Positions 45,673 to 57,635 of a stretch of 64,000 nucleotides of DNA are shown piece after piece. The notes beneath the pieces were generated by a model. The model was not told the origin of the DNA. It saw only the letters and a program-made list of their open reading frames with translations, and did no database searches. A program made the position numbers and the translations under genes. Each line of letters starts with the position of its first letter. Within the stretch, counting starts at the first letter, position 1. Origin of the DNA: Pleurotus djamor (taxonomy: Eukaryota > Basidiomycota > Agaricomycetes > Agaricales > Pleurotaceae); contig JAPEVF010000169.1 in the NCBI GenBank assembly GCA_029747585.1, positions 1 through 64,000 on the forward strand. The letters are read 5' to 3'.

Positions 45673-46009
45673 GGCGCGCTGCTAGATGTGTATAGTATAT
45701 ATAGGCGTAGTCTGTCACGACGATGCGTTCGTACGAAACCCGTCTTCAGCGGCCAGCACCGAGGACGAAACGANAGTGTGGTGGGTTGTTGTGACGGGCG
45801 GGAAGAAAGAATGAGAGAGTCACGACATACGTNGNCCCGTTGTATTTATAGCGAAGACATACTATTAGAGTTTAANNGACGAAGTNGTAAGTAAATCGGA
45901 GTAAAATAGTCCCGCTGGCGGAGTTCCGATCAGTTAGAGTGGCCCGGCTATAATTGAACCCCACACTCCCCANAGCCATTGCCTCTCTCTCTCTTTGCTC
46001 TCAACCACC
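45673..46009. other. Divergent intergenic region
   Basis: Lies between the start of the lyase-domain gene (minus) and the acyl-CoA synthetase gene (plus). It contains a CT-rich tract at about 45980-46000 immediately before the synthetase start, typical of fungal core promoters, and six Ns. A TATAAT lies near 45949. No gene seen. Confidence 0.5.
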
Positions 46010-48746
46010 ATGTCGTTCAGTAAGTCGAGNTTTTTGCCCCCAAACCCATCATGAGATGTACTCATTGCTCATTGTTCCCCCTAGCGTCATCTACTGCATA
46101 TAATGGATTTCGCCCCACCCCAGCGAGCACTCCCCCAGCCAACGTGATTCTTCGACAAGTAGTACCCAGCCATGTTCCCGTCAACATACACCCTCTGGTA
46201 GACTTCCTTTACGTACCCAATCCGTGTGGCTGACTCTTTTTAGAACCCGTTGGCATTTTTGCTCCGTGCCGCCCAGGTATATCCGAATAAGCTAGCCATC
46301 GCTCACCCGGANGTAAACCATCCGGTCTTTTATACCTTTTCCGTTTGGTACGGATTCAAAAATTCCACAGCACAGACCACCTCTGATCAACGGTTCCTCA
46401 GGTGTCAACGTGTTCAAAACCTTGCCTACGCGCTANTACAGGCTGGCATCCAGCCCGGCGATCGAATTGCCGTAATCGCTCCGAATTGGTATGTTCTTCT
46501 CATTGAACGCGTTCTAAGNGCTGTAACCGAACTCTTGTCCAAGTCCCCTAATAGCAGGTTTGCCCAAACTATCTCATTCCTACCTCACGGTCNAACTCTC
46601 TGACCCNTGCACAGACGCTCACTTCGGTGCACTCGCTGCTCGTGCAATTNTAACGCCGATTAACACTCGACTCAAACCATCGGAGGTGGAATACATACTG
46701 CAGCATAGCGGATCAAAGCTCATTCTTTGCGATCATGAATACCTTAATNTAGTGAAGAACTCGNCTATCCCAGTCATTGTATCAAACGATTCGGGGAAGC
46801 TTGATGACCCGTATGAGCAGTTTCTTTCTAGTGGACGAAAGTACAGTGGAGAACGAGGNTGGGTGGGTCTAGAGATGGAANCTGAGGAGAATACCTCNGC
46901 GATTCTGTGTTATACGTTAGTCGCNNCTTTCTCTCTCCTTCTTCACTTCGTGAACCTCAGAATTTCAGGTCAGGTACAACAGGTCGAGTGAGTANTTACC
47001 GTCTTGCATNTCCTNACNTNGTCTCATCTTCGTCAAGCCGAAGGGAGTTATCACNACACTTCGAGGTACGTGTGTCNTCCTTGTCGTCCTTTNCNANNCC
47101 TNTCNTNATGCNTNNACGNANAGGCTCCTATCTCGCCGCCGTCGCNAATGCNTTTGAGTGCAGGTATNNNCNNNGTCGAAAAANCGNCGTCTCANTCTCT
47201 NACTATACTGATATGACNNTTAGGATTAANCGGGATTCNACGTATCTCTGGTACGCACCNTANGAGCNGTCNGNAATTCCTTCTGCTGANCTCCATAAAA
47301 CAGGATACTTCCAATGTTCCATGCCGCNGGNTGGACNTTTCCTTGGGCGAACGTATTTGCGTTCGCGACACAGGTTAGCGTTCGTAATGCCAACGACTCG
47401 CGAACTAACTGACTCCCTGGTCTTCCAAGATTACTCTCAGAACTGTAAATTACACCCAGATATGGAATCATTTCCTTCATTCTAACGTCACTCACTACTG
47501 TGGTGCACCAACTGTTCAAGTACGTACGATCTGATGTCAGTCACCCTCCTCTAACCCACCTACCACCCCTGGTCATTTTCAGATTGGCATTGTGAATGAC
47601 CCCCTGGCGACGAAATTAAATCGTGCACTTACCGCTGTGATAGCCGGCGCAGCACCCACTGCACACCTGATTGGGGAACTAGAGAAATTAGGCATCCTGC
47701 CNGTACATGTCTATGGNTTGACGTACGTCATCTGTTTCGTCGNTGCTGTNACTTCTTCTGACCTTATCATACTCATCTATAGAGAAGTATGATTTTNANC
47801 CAANTGTCCATCGCTCCTCTGACTTACGTCGACGTAGACATACGGTCCATTTACTCGATGCTACAGCCAACCCGAATGGCAGGAGCTTACTCTCGATGCG
47901 CGGTCGAAGTTAATGGCTCGTCAAGGTCATAGTTTCGCGACAGCTGCAGATGTNCGAGTTGTCCACCAAGTAGATCCTAGCGTAGCATTGGANGGCGTCG
48001 AACTCGTTGATGTACCCAAGGATGGCAAGACGGTNGGNGAAATCGTTACGAGNGGCAATATTGTAATGAAAGAAGTGAGTGGAATTAGGTTGTGTTCATT
48101 CTTTGATCATCCAACACTCTACAGTATTTTAATGACCCAGAGGCAACGAGGAAGGCCTTCCGTGGAGGAAGTTTTAGCACTGGTGATTTAGCCGTCATGC
48201 ACCCCGACGGCAGCGTCGCTATCATGGACCGAAGCAAAGATATCATTATCTCTGGTGGCGAGGTACCGCATGTTGAAAGCCTTCACGGCTCTTGTACCGA
48301 TGCTCACAATTGTCTCTTCTAGAACGCGTCCAGTCTAGCCATTGAGCAAGGTTCGAGTCCACTGTTTCACCTTTTCCATTGATCTGATCATGTCTGCGCA
48401 GAGCTGTCTAGTCACCCCCACGTACTTGAGGTTTCTGTGGTAGCTCGCGAACATCCGAAATGGGGAGAGCGTCCTATGGCTTTCGTCGTTCTGCACCCAA
48501 AGCATGTCGCAAAGTGGAAAGGCCGATCTCGCGAATTTGAGAGTGACTTGAAGCGTCACGCTAGGGAACGTCTCCCTGGGTTCGCTTGCCCCGAATGGGT
48601 TGAGGTCGTTGCAGATTTACCCGTGAGTCACCATTGTTTGAGTGCGAGATGTGACTAACGCCTGGATGACATTGAAGAAAACCTCAACTGGGAAGATTCT
48701 AAAGACTGAATTGAGAACGCGCGTACGAAACATGTCAAAGCTGTAG
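46010..48746 (+). CDS. Peroxisomal AMP-forming acyl-CoA synthetase (PTS1 SKL)
   Basis: ANL-superfamily acid-CoA ligase activating a carboxylic acid through an acyl-AMP. Exon 1 codes only MSF. Later exons: STAYNGFRPTPASTPPANV, NLAYAL...AGIQPGDRIAVIAPN, DAHFGALAARAI, TPINTRLKPSEVEYILQHSG, the P loop SGTTGR, LTAVIAGAAPTAHLI, HPDGSVAIMDRSKDIIISGG, ARERLPGFACPEWVEVV and KTSTGKILKTELR with the catalytic Lys. The protein ends NMSKL: SKL is the canonical peroxisomal targeting signal 1. About ten introns. The middle, 46920-47340, is dense in Ns and cannot be read reliably, though both sides are in good agreement with the family. The substrate (fatty, aromatic or dicarboxylic acid) is unknown. Confidence 0.85.
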
Positions 48747-48910
48747 AGAGGAGGAATCTATCCATAATAATATATAACCATGCTGCAGGATCTACAACCA
48801 CTTCACAAAATTAGGTGTATAATGTATCGTTCAGAATGAAACGCCAGAGTCCACGAAAAAACGAAAGACTTGATTTACAAAGGAGGGTCGTGCGTCATGC
48901 ATTGTTTGTA

Positions 48911-51900
48911 TTATGTCCGAGTGGGGCCAAGTTGCAATATCCTGAAGGTGCCAGAGTTGCGCTCACAAATATAAATTTCATCATCCTTCCGTCCAAGGAA
49001 TAGCATTTCTTCATGAGGCTCGTTGTCTGGGTCGTTTATAGGAAAATCACTCCTGCCAGCAGGAGATCGGGATTGAGACATAGGTTGCCGCTTGCCGGGG
49101 ATTATGTTGTGGGAAGACTTCGTAGTTTTGGAGGATAAAACAGTGGAACCATGCGACGAAGAAGACACTGGCATGCCAATCTTCCACACGAAGGGCGCTC
49201 GTCGGTTGATATTTGACGGGGGAGGATCAAAATTTGGCAGTATGGTCCTCGACTCGTCACCAGGCTTCAAAAGTGCGTCGCAAAGATCGACAGCCTCCAA
49301 GCCACCCTGCCGCATCGCAACTAGGACTGATCTGTCCTGTACATCGAAAGCTTCCAAGCGCTTAATATCACCCATTCGACCAGACAACGCAAGCGACAGG
49401 TCGTCCTCATCTTCACTCCACACGAATCGGCCTTTGAGGACTGATCTGCCTCGATTGTCAACGATAGCGGTACTATGGCCACCACGAGAGGAAAAGAACA
49501 AAGCGGGAGGACCGAAATGACGAGGTTGGGAGAGGAGGGATATAGGTGGTAGAAGAGGCTTTGCTTCTTCTGCCGGTTTTGGGAGGGTATGCGGTGATGG
49601 CCGGGACGTATGGAAAGGTTGAGTAGGATCAACACATTGCAATCGCAACTCTTTCAATAAGATGAAGCTGCTGTCTTCTTCTCTCCTGACGGGTAGGTCA
49701 GGGGGAAGGAGGCCATCTTTGTACCATGCCTGCATGAGAGAAGCTTTCCACGGGCCTAGAAAAGGGATCAGAGACGTTCCTAAGACAAACTACTGGGTGT
49801 TTACCATGTATCACGTTTTTGGGGTCTCTGTAATACCACTTCGTCGGAGTCGTTGGCGAAGGAACTGGAAGTCCGGGTGGTGAAAACTGAACCTGGGATA
49901 AATAGGCGGTGCTGTTGTTCTCAGTAGAGTCCGGTTCATGTTCCTGTCGGTAAGTCAGAAAATCAGGGTAAGTCGGAGGGATGATATAGTCATCAGCGAT
50001 GGAGGCAAGGGGAAATTTAGGGGTGAAGGACAATTGTTGGAAGCTCGTGTAGGGTCCCATTTGAGCGGTGGCGAGAGCAACGACCTCTTCAGCGTGGGCT
50101 TGAGCGGAAGGTAATGCTCCATCATTCGGTGGCGTGTTGTCATCAGGATGTTGACTCGGGGCTGCAAGAGCTGCTGAAGAGTCCGCGTTCTGATCATCAG
50201 TGACTGCGACAGAAACACCAATGTCAACATTGACATTTGTGTCTTCATCAGGATTGCCATCTTGATCGTTGCCAGAGGGTTCCCCATTCCGCAGTTCTCG
50301 AGCGCGTCGACGGGCCGCGCGACGCTCAGCACGCCCTATTCGCACCTCACGCACCCTAACGGTGGCAGGTTCAAGGCCAAAGACGTTTTGAGAGAACACC
50401 AAAAACACCTCCACAAGATCATCGCCCTGCAGCTGCAGTTCAAGGGATCGAGGAGAGTCAGGCAGGATAAACGTGCGAGAAAGACCGAGGGCTGTTCGAT
50501 AGGTACCAGCAAAGAGCTCGACCTTTTCACCATTATCTCCACATAGAATAGCCAAAAAGCTGAAGAAAGCATCAGTTGTTAGGTGTGTACATATATTCAT
50601 CCCAACATAGACGGTCACCTTTTCTTAGCAGTCTCGACGGCCTTGATCATCAAAGCACCCTTGGTACCGGGCAACTTGACATATTCGAGTTTTGGAGGAG
50701 GGACATGGGGAGATAGCGGTACACTGGTAGGCTTCCTCGAGAGTTCTGATTCAGCGCCTGGTGCTTCTGATGAAGAGAAATCAGATCGGCGACCTCCGAA
50801 AGCACTGCTGAGTATCCTGGGGATGAACCTTGAACGCGAACTTGGAGGTAGAGGAGGGGTACTTGAAGTTGAAAGAGGGAGAGGCGGAGTCTCAGATGCT
50901 ATGGGTGTGGGGGATGGGGTCGCGGTAGGTGTCTGTTGTAGGCGAGCATCAAGAGAGGCAGAAGACGGCGAATGGCGGGAGACGCGTTCAGTCATGGACG
51001 GTGTAAGAGCAGGTGTTGAGGTCGAGGAAGCAGGAACAGATAGCGAATTAACACTCGATCGTGACGATCCCAGCATCAGGGACCAACGGCGACGTCGATT
51101 CGTGGGTGTTCCGGGCTCGGTTCGGGATGTCGCAATGGAATGTGCGTCGGAGGTGCGAGGGCTAGACGGTTCTTCATCCCCAGCGCCTTGTGGCAGGAGA
51201 ATGGGTTGCTGGGGACGAGTAGAGCCAAGGGGCGGCAATTCAGGGATTCGACTTTCAAATAGAGCCTGAGCGAGACTGATCTCTCCTTCCACGTCATCGT
51301 CATCATCATCATCGTCTGGGTTGGCTATGGGTACTTCTGGTACTTCTGGCGGAAGGCGAGTATCCCGCGATGAAGGTGAGGCAGACAAAGCCTGTCGCAA
51401 TGTCAGCAAGGTGGGCGCGGGGGAAGGCTCAGANGGGGGGTATCGTCACGCCAGGAGTAACAAGAGAGAGGTCCAAGTTAGCAGGTCGCGTTCTTCTTCC
51501 ATTCGATGATGATAACGACTGGGTGAGTGGCGGAGCGCTTCCTGTGGCTGGAGTGGAGCTACTAGTGTTGAGAGCACTTGTACGCTCATCCAAAGCCTGG
51601 CTGCCGCTGCTGCCAGCTGCGACAATATTGAAAGCCTCATCATCACTGGACTCTCCTCGATCGGGTTTGGCATCTGGATCAGTCACCCTGCTGGCTGTTG
51701 TATTGCGTCGAGAGAAGTGTCCAGCGGAAAGTACATTGGATACCGAATTGCCTCGCGTGCGTGCCTGAAGTGAAATTGCAGAGGGAGATGGCCGCAACCG
51801 CGAAGGATCCCCAGGCAAATAATCGGGAGCATGAACATAAGGAGGCGGTTGGCCGGAGGGTACAGAGGGATCACCATCCGGCTCAGGTGTGGGACTGGTA

Positions 51901-53218
51901 CGTGGGCGTTTCTTGGACCGGGTAGTGGCCCGACGCGGGATGAGGGGGGTGGGTAGTGGGGGTGGCACTGTCGGGGGTATTNGGGGAGGAGGTGAGAGCC
52001 GAACCATGAGAACTTTTACGAGCTAGTTTGCCTCGAATAATGGTTTCACCCAGCGGGGGTGTCGAGAGACTCGCTTTGCGAAGCTTTTCGCCAGACTCAC
52101 GATTGCCACCAATCGCAATAACCTCAATACTACCCAGGGTCGACTTCCTGGCTTGCTCTCGGCGTTGTCGTTCGCGCTCGCGCCGTATTTCCACTTCTAT
52201 CCTCCATTCAACAGCTTTCTTGACCTCCTCCAAAGCGTATACTCGCACACCATCCCTTCGGCCAGCTATTGCAACAAGTACCCCGCGCTGTTCCATCACA
52301 ACGACGCTTTTGAAACTGACCCGCCGAACTAGTGCATATGGCTGAGGGGCAGGCGGAGAGCTCAGAGGCAGAACATCTAGTCCTTGGGCATGACACAACA
52401 GTAGGTAGTGGGGTGCCAAAAACGTGCCACTCCAAGGCGAAGTGCTGAAGTGCGACGGTGACAGATCCTGGGTAAGGGCGGACAGAGAGAGCCCGAGATC
52501 TTGAAGAGTGGGGGACAGCAAGCGAGGGGGTGGTGTCGAAGGCCTCATGGCAGTTGGCGAAGACGAACGAGAGGGCGTATTAGAGTCTGACGTATTCCGT
52601 GGGACAGGAGAGGCAGGTGCTTCTTCTCTTAGAGAACTTCCAGAAGCTTGAGTGTGGTCCCTACGATGTATTAGGTTGTTAAAGAAGCCTGATAATCTGT
52701 TCGACGACCGGGGCTACGACAAGAGAGTTAGACTTGAGCGGTATGGAAAGGCAAGTAAAAAACCATACTTCAACAGCCGAGCGATGACGATGTCGTCGTT
52801 GTTGGGCCGACACGGTCGAAGAGACCTGGCTACGGACAGGCGATGGTGGAGGTGCTGGACTGGTACTGGGTGGAAGTGGGGAAGTGTTCACGGGTGAAGG
52901 TCGCCTGACGGCAGCCGCGCGCTCCGGGTCAGAAACATGGATCGCTGGCAAACTATGGACGCTGACGGAATCTGGGATAACTTCGGCTTGCTGTGGTTCC
53001 GAGTGAGGAGAGCCTTGAGGTGCGCTGATGGCTGGACTTGGGCCGACCTTGGGGTCCATGTTGTCTGGGATTTTAACAGAGTCGACAACAACATGGTGGT
53101 CATTCGGTTCGTTGGATTCATCCTGCGGAGGTTGATGTGCATGTTCGCTTGGCGAGTCCCCGTCAAGAGTCTCTGGAGCATCACTCCAGAGTTCTTCAGC
53201 TTCGTCAGATAAAGCCAT
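48911..53218 (-). CDS. Large CNH-like plus GYF-domain protein
   Basis: One long gene of about 1,300 residues. Start MALSDEAEELWSDAPETL at 53218. A Pro/Ser-rich head leads to a CNH-like beta-propeller segment (FLAPHYLLLCHAQGLDVLPL, ALVRRVSFKSVVVMEQRG, AGRRDGVRVYALEE), a long disordered middle, and a second propeller part (KLEYVKLPGTKGALMIKA, LAILCGDNGEKVELFAGTYR, TFILPDSPRSLELQLQGDD). Then comes a GYF domain split by an intron: KWYYRDPKNVIHGPW, MQAWYKDGLLPPDLPVRR. GYF domains bind proline-rich peptides. Joins at 53218-side EVW/PRSSNRLSGFF, at 50615/50560 and at 49760 are clean GT-AG introns. Ns at 51982 and 51434 before G runs break the frame and are best read as phantom bases. Function unknown. 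Confidence 0.72.
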
Positions 53219-53656
53219 TAGAGTAATAAGGCCAACGTAGTTAAGTCGGCAATGAAGAACAGGAATAAGATCTGGTTAGAGAGAAGAAGAGGGCGTAATA
53301 GCAGATCCGAGCTGGCGAAGCTGATCCTTGCGTTTAGCTTGACATGAGTAGGCGGAAAATGCAATTGAAGGAGGCGAAGAAGGAGATGGAGGGAAGAGAG
53401 AAGAGATGGAGGAGTTGGGATACGATGAGCGAAGGGCTGTCCCACTTGTGCACGGTCGTGAGAAACACCTGCCTCCTTGAGACTTGAGTTTCATAGATGT
53501 CATGTGACATGGTGCAGGTTCCGTTCAGTCGGTGTAGCGCCGAACTCAGAACTGTCCGTGTCGTGGAACTTGCGTTGAACAGACCATCCAATGCGATTTC
53601 AGGGTACGATAAATTATGGCACAGCATAGAAAGAAGCGAAGCTAACATAAATGTAA
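53219..53656. other. Intergenic between two minus-strand genes
   Basis: Separates the hydroxyacid dehydrogenase gene from the CNH/GYF gene. Pyrimidine-rich on the minus strand, as expected for a promoter and leader; open stretches overlap each other and resemble nothing. Confidence 0.5.
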
Positions 53657-55521
53657 CTACTCGAGAACTTTCCCCGGGTTCATGATGCCTCGGGGGTCAA
53701 ACAGCTGTTTAATTTGCTTCATCAAAGCAATGCTGACTTCGTTCTTCGAGTAATGGAGTGCATGGGTTTTCATAGCACCGATTCCATGCTCAGCTGATAT
53801 TGAGCCACGATAGCCCGCTGAAGGGAGGTCAGCTCCTTCGTAGCACAGAGGCTGAACTAACGTCCACTTACAAACGACTTCATAGATGAAAGGTTCGAGG
53901 GCATTGGCTATTTCATCCGTGTACTGGTCAGCGATGACGTTCAAATGAAGATTGCCTAGAATCGNAAAAAATGAGCATATGGAAAGACTCAAAAAGAATC
54001 ACCTGACCGTCACCAACATGGCCATAGCCAATAACATGCTTCACGGCTTTGTCGTGCATCAGGCCTTTATTGGCAAGATGATCGCGTGTCAAATCGACGA
54101 CCTCTTTGAACGATGATAATGGTACTGAAATATCATATTTATAAGCTTTTCCTTCTTTAGATACCGCCTCCGTTACGCCTTCACGTAGGGACCACAGCGA
54201 AGTGAATTGAGCTGGGGTCTGTGAGAGCACACCGTTGGTAATAAGGGGTTCGTCTGCAGAGAGAAGCGATTCAAGCAAATCATTGAGTTTCTGGGGAAAT
54301 ACGGTCAGGTACGTGCATGACGTAGTGCATGTGAAATCTCGACGAACCTCTTCATCGTGCTCTCTTCTTCCGCCACTGGTTTCTACGAGAACAAAACATT
54401 GGGCGCCGTCAACCTCGTCGTCAGTGAGGCCACGACCCTGGCCGTGTTTGACAGCCAAATCATATGCCGTGCGGTCGATGAATTCAAAGGCCGAGAGGAT
54501 CTCTGATAATTGTCGTTTCACCTCTGTATACAGAGGAAGCACGTTGTCGAAATGTGGAAGTGCGAGGATGACATTGTTTGAAGCCTGTGGGGCTGGAGGG
54601 GTGAGGATCGAAACGCCGGTGATGATTCCAAGCGTGCCCTCAGCGCCAATAAACAGTTGCTTTAGGTCATAGCCTGGAGTTGTGTTAATTGATGAAGGGG
54701 GCGGGAGAACAGATGGTAAGTCACCTGTGTTGTCTTTACGCAATGAAGTGAGTTGGTCCAGTACGGTTCCATCTGGGAGAACGACTTCAATGCCCAGAAC
54801 CGAGCCGTGTAGTGAGCCATAACGAAGGAGTCGAAGCCCTCCGGCATTCGTCGCGACATTCCCACCGATTTGACAACTTGGAAAATAACGATGAACAAAC
54901 GAATCAAAGTGCGGGCAGTCTCGTTGAACCTACCTGCCCTTTGCACCCAAGTCCAGGGGCATGATATGATGGTGAGGTGCGATGTAGTCGGTAAGAGATT
55001 GTAGAATACAACCAGCATCAGCCACTAGGATGCCTGTTCGCGTGATGGTTCAGCATACGACGGTCAGAGGGGTATAGAGGAAATGAATGACCGGATACGG
55101 GATCAAATGATCGTACTTTGTTGAGACCAGCCAAGTTGACGACTACTTCATCATTTATGGGGACACTGCCGCCCACCAAACCGGTATTACCACCTTGAGG
55201 AACAATGCCTATTCGTCGCTCGAAGCACCATTTGACTATTTCGCTCACTTGTTGTGTCGTGCGGGGTTTAAGAACTGTTGTAGATTTTCCATGGTATTTA
55301 CCCATCCAGTCATTATTGAATGGCTGCAATTCTGCGGGATCGAGAGAAGACGGTGGTAAGGTGGAAAGGACAGAGGATGCGGGCAGAATCTTTGCAAAGT
55401 GCTGGACGTCGAGTTCTGTTACGGGGCTGAGAGTCGAGCCCGAAGAATGCATTCTGTATCGCCATGCATTGCTGCTGAGATTGCAAGGCAGACGGCGACG
55501 AGCCAACGACGACAACATCAT
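53657..55521 (-). CDS. Mitochondrial FAD-linked D-2-hydroxyglutarate / D-lactate dehydrogenase
   Basis: FAD-binding 2-hydroxyacid dehydrogenase of the D2HGDH/Dld2 group, oxidising D-2-hydroxyglutarate or D-lactate in the mitochondrial matrix. The start MMLSSLARRRLPCNLSSNAW is a good presequence. Then STTVLKPRTTQQVSEIVKWC, the FAD loop PQGGNTGLVGGSVPINDEVV, GAKGSCQIGGNVATNAGGLR, LRYGSLHGSVLGIEVVLPDG, LFIGAEGTLGIITGVSI, the metal-binding GYGHVGDGNLHLNV and SAEHGIGAMK, and the end FDPRGIMNPGKVLE. Six or so introns. One N falls in an intron at 53964. Length and motifs are normal. D2HGDH versus DLD substrate preference is not decided by sequence here. Confidence 0.9.
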
Positions 55522-55704
55522 GATCCCGGGCTCGGGAAGACTGTGACTGACAGTGACCGGGACCCTGAATGAGATTCACCATGTCACATGACATCTTGAG
55601 CAACAACGCCAAACATTGAATCAAAACCCTAACCTCGATGACCCGTGACCCTAAGTTGACCTCAACCTTAATCTCGGGTTCCACACCCCCCGCGATCTAG
55701 CCAG

Positions 55705-57438
55705 ATGGTGAGTCTTCAGCATAACAGTGGACGTTCGTTACTGATATCGAATACACAGCCTATATTCCAAGACGAAGGTGGCTTTGCTATCAAGTTCTTT
55801 ATCCAGAAGGATCTTCCAGAGAACGTACAGGCAGAACTCTGCGATACGATCACCGTATGTGCCCACCTTACAATATGTTTCTTCGAATTTTCTGATCATC
55901 CTCAAGTCCCTTGGAGGTCGAGTAGAAGCGAAAGTACCCCGCCAAGGATACGTCCTCATTCAGCCCAACTCCAGCGAAGCCGAACGCCTTAGGCTTTGTT
56001 GGAGGAGTGAAGACCGACCCGAACGCTATTTCGTCCCGTTTACATACGTCGAGGCCTGCAAAGTGGCCGGGATTCTGCTCAAGCAGTTGTTCGTTGAGGA
56101 TGGGGAGCCCATCAAGATGCACATCCACAGTAGCATCGCCAATCCCAACGCGCGTGCTGCCCTTTCACAACGTATCATGGTGAGCAAATTACCTGTGGCT
56201 GTACTTGTGGTCTGGTTCACTCAGGATCATCGATCATCGATCATGACAGCACTCTGGTGGAGATCCTACCGCGTCGATGCAAACCGCGAAGGTCGTGTTG
56301 GCAGACCCAAACACGGAAGTGTTCAGAAATTTAGTCAAAGTCAATCAAAGCTCTACAGATCAACAACACATTGAATCATATCTGTGGGTGAAGAAGTGCG
56401 TCGAGAAGAATTCCATCGTGTATACGCCGCTTGTCTACAAAAACCCCGGAGGCCGGCGGGCCGGAGAAGAGTACGTCCTCGTCTGCCTTCCCCTGAGCAT
56501 GTACCTGATCATCTCCTCAGGAGAACGCAGTTCACCGATGAAGACGAAGAACATCTCTGCAAATGGATAGCTACCAAAATACCTTTTAAACAAACAGGAG
56601 GTCGTACAGGGAATCGACTCTATCAACAACTTTGCGACATGGTACGCCCTCGACTCCTTGTGGTTTACGCAAAACATTAATTTGGTTGTAGGGTAATGAC
56701 CCAGAATTTGCCTGGGTGAAGCGACACACATGGCAATCATGGCGCGAGCGATACAAGAAAAACGCCGCTCGCCTTGATATACGAATTCAAGCGATAGTGG
56801 ACCTCAAGAAACCAGCGCAGGGCGAACAGGGACAATATGGTTACGTTCGCCAACCTGAGAAACCCAAACGCCCTAGAAGAAAGCGCGGGTCCAAGAACGC
56901 AGAGGCAGAGGTGACTCAGACACTCGAAGACGATCCATCCCACGACGAAGACCTTTTCACCTTGGGCAATGATGCGTCGGGTAGCGGACTNGGGGGTTAC
57001 CTACGTGCCGCCCACTCCGTCGCAACCCATACGACGGAGTCCAGCGGAGGAGGAAATGGACGACAATGAAGATGATCCCGAGTGGGCAGTACGAATCGGC
57101 AACGCTCCTCCTCCAGCTTGGGCGAAACGACGAGCATCCGGAGAGCATCCAGAAGCCAGTCCGTCAAAGCGTGTCAGGGAAACGTAAGACCATTTCATCT
57201 CTTCTGGTACGCTTTTCTGACATGCAAATTGCCTAACAGTGGTCCCTCAAACAACAACGCGAATGGTGAACAGGTTCATTTCGTGGACCGCATCTTACAG
57301 CAAATTGCTGAAGAGACGAAATTCACGGTCGAAGAAGTGACTGAATATTACGATCGATTTGGAGAGATGGAACGCACTAGGGCCAGGTTCCAAAAGATGA
57401 GAGAACTTCTACGAAAGTCTTTTCCCGATAACGAATGA
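55705..57438 (+). CDS. RAP1: Rap1-type telomere protein (BRCT + Rap1 Myb)
   Basis: Shelterin-type telomere factor related to TERF2IP/Rap1. The N-terminal BRCT domain reads PIFQDEGGFAIKFFIQKDLP, TSLGGRVEAKVPRQGYVLIQ, FVPFTYVEACKVAGILL. The Myb domain follows: TQFTDEDEEHLCKWIATKIP, RTGNRLYQQL, then RHTWQSWRERYKKNAARLD, the HTWQSWRxRY hallmark of Rap1. A basic region (KPKRPRRKRGS) and an acidic stretch lead to a C-terminal helix-rich end (VEEVTEYYDRFGEMERTRAR) that may be the RCT. The ATG at 55705 is followed directly by a 51-nt intron that is itself open in frame. Five other introns. An N at 56991 before five Gs breaks the frame and should be skipped. Divergent from the dehydrogenase gene. Confidence 0.82.
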
Positions 57439-57635
57439 TTTTGCACCAACGACAAGGCAACACACGGCCATATGGCTGCATAACTTGTATCTTGCACTCG
57501 TCTATTATTACACCTCGAATTCTGTTAATATATTGTAATCGGCTGCCCGAACAGGTGCAGAAGGACTATCGAAGACCCTGCGTTTCCTGAAGAGTGGTTA
57601 TGCTTAATTTGACCAGAAAGATTAGTTGAAACCAC

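Noticed and set aside
48335..48370. tRNA B-box-like GGTTCGAGTCC
   Set aside because: No matching A box or acceptor stem; it lies in an intron region of the synthetase gene.
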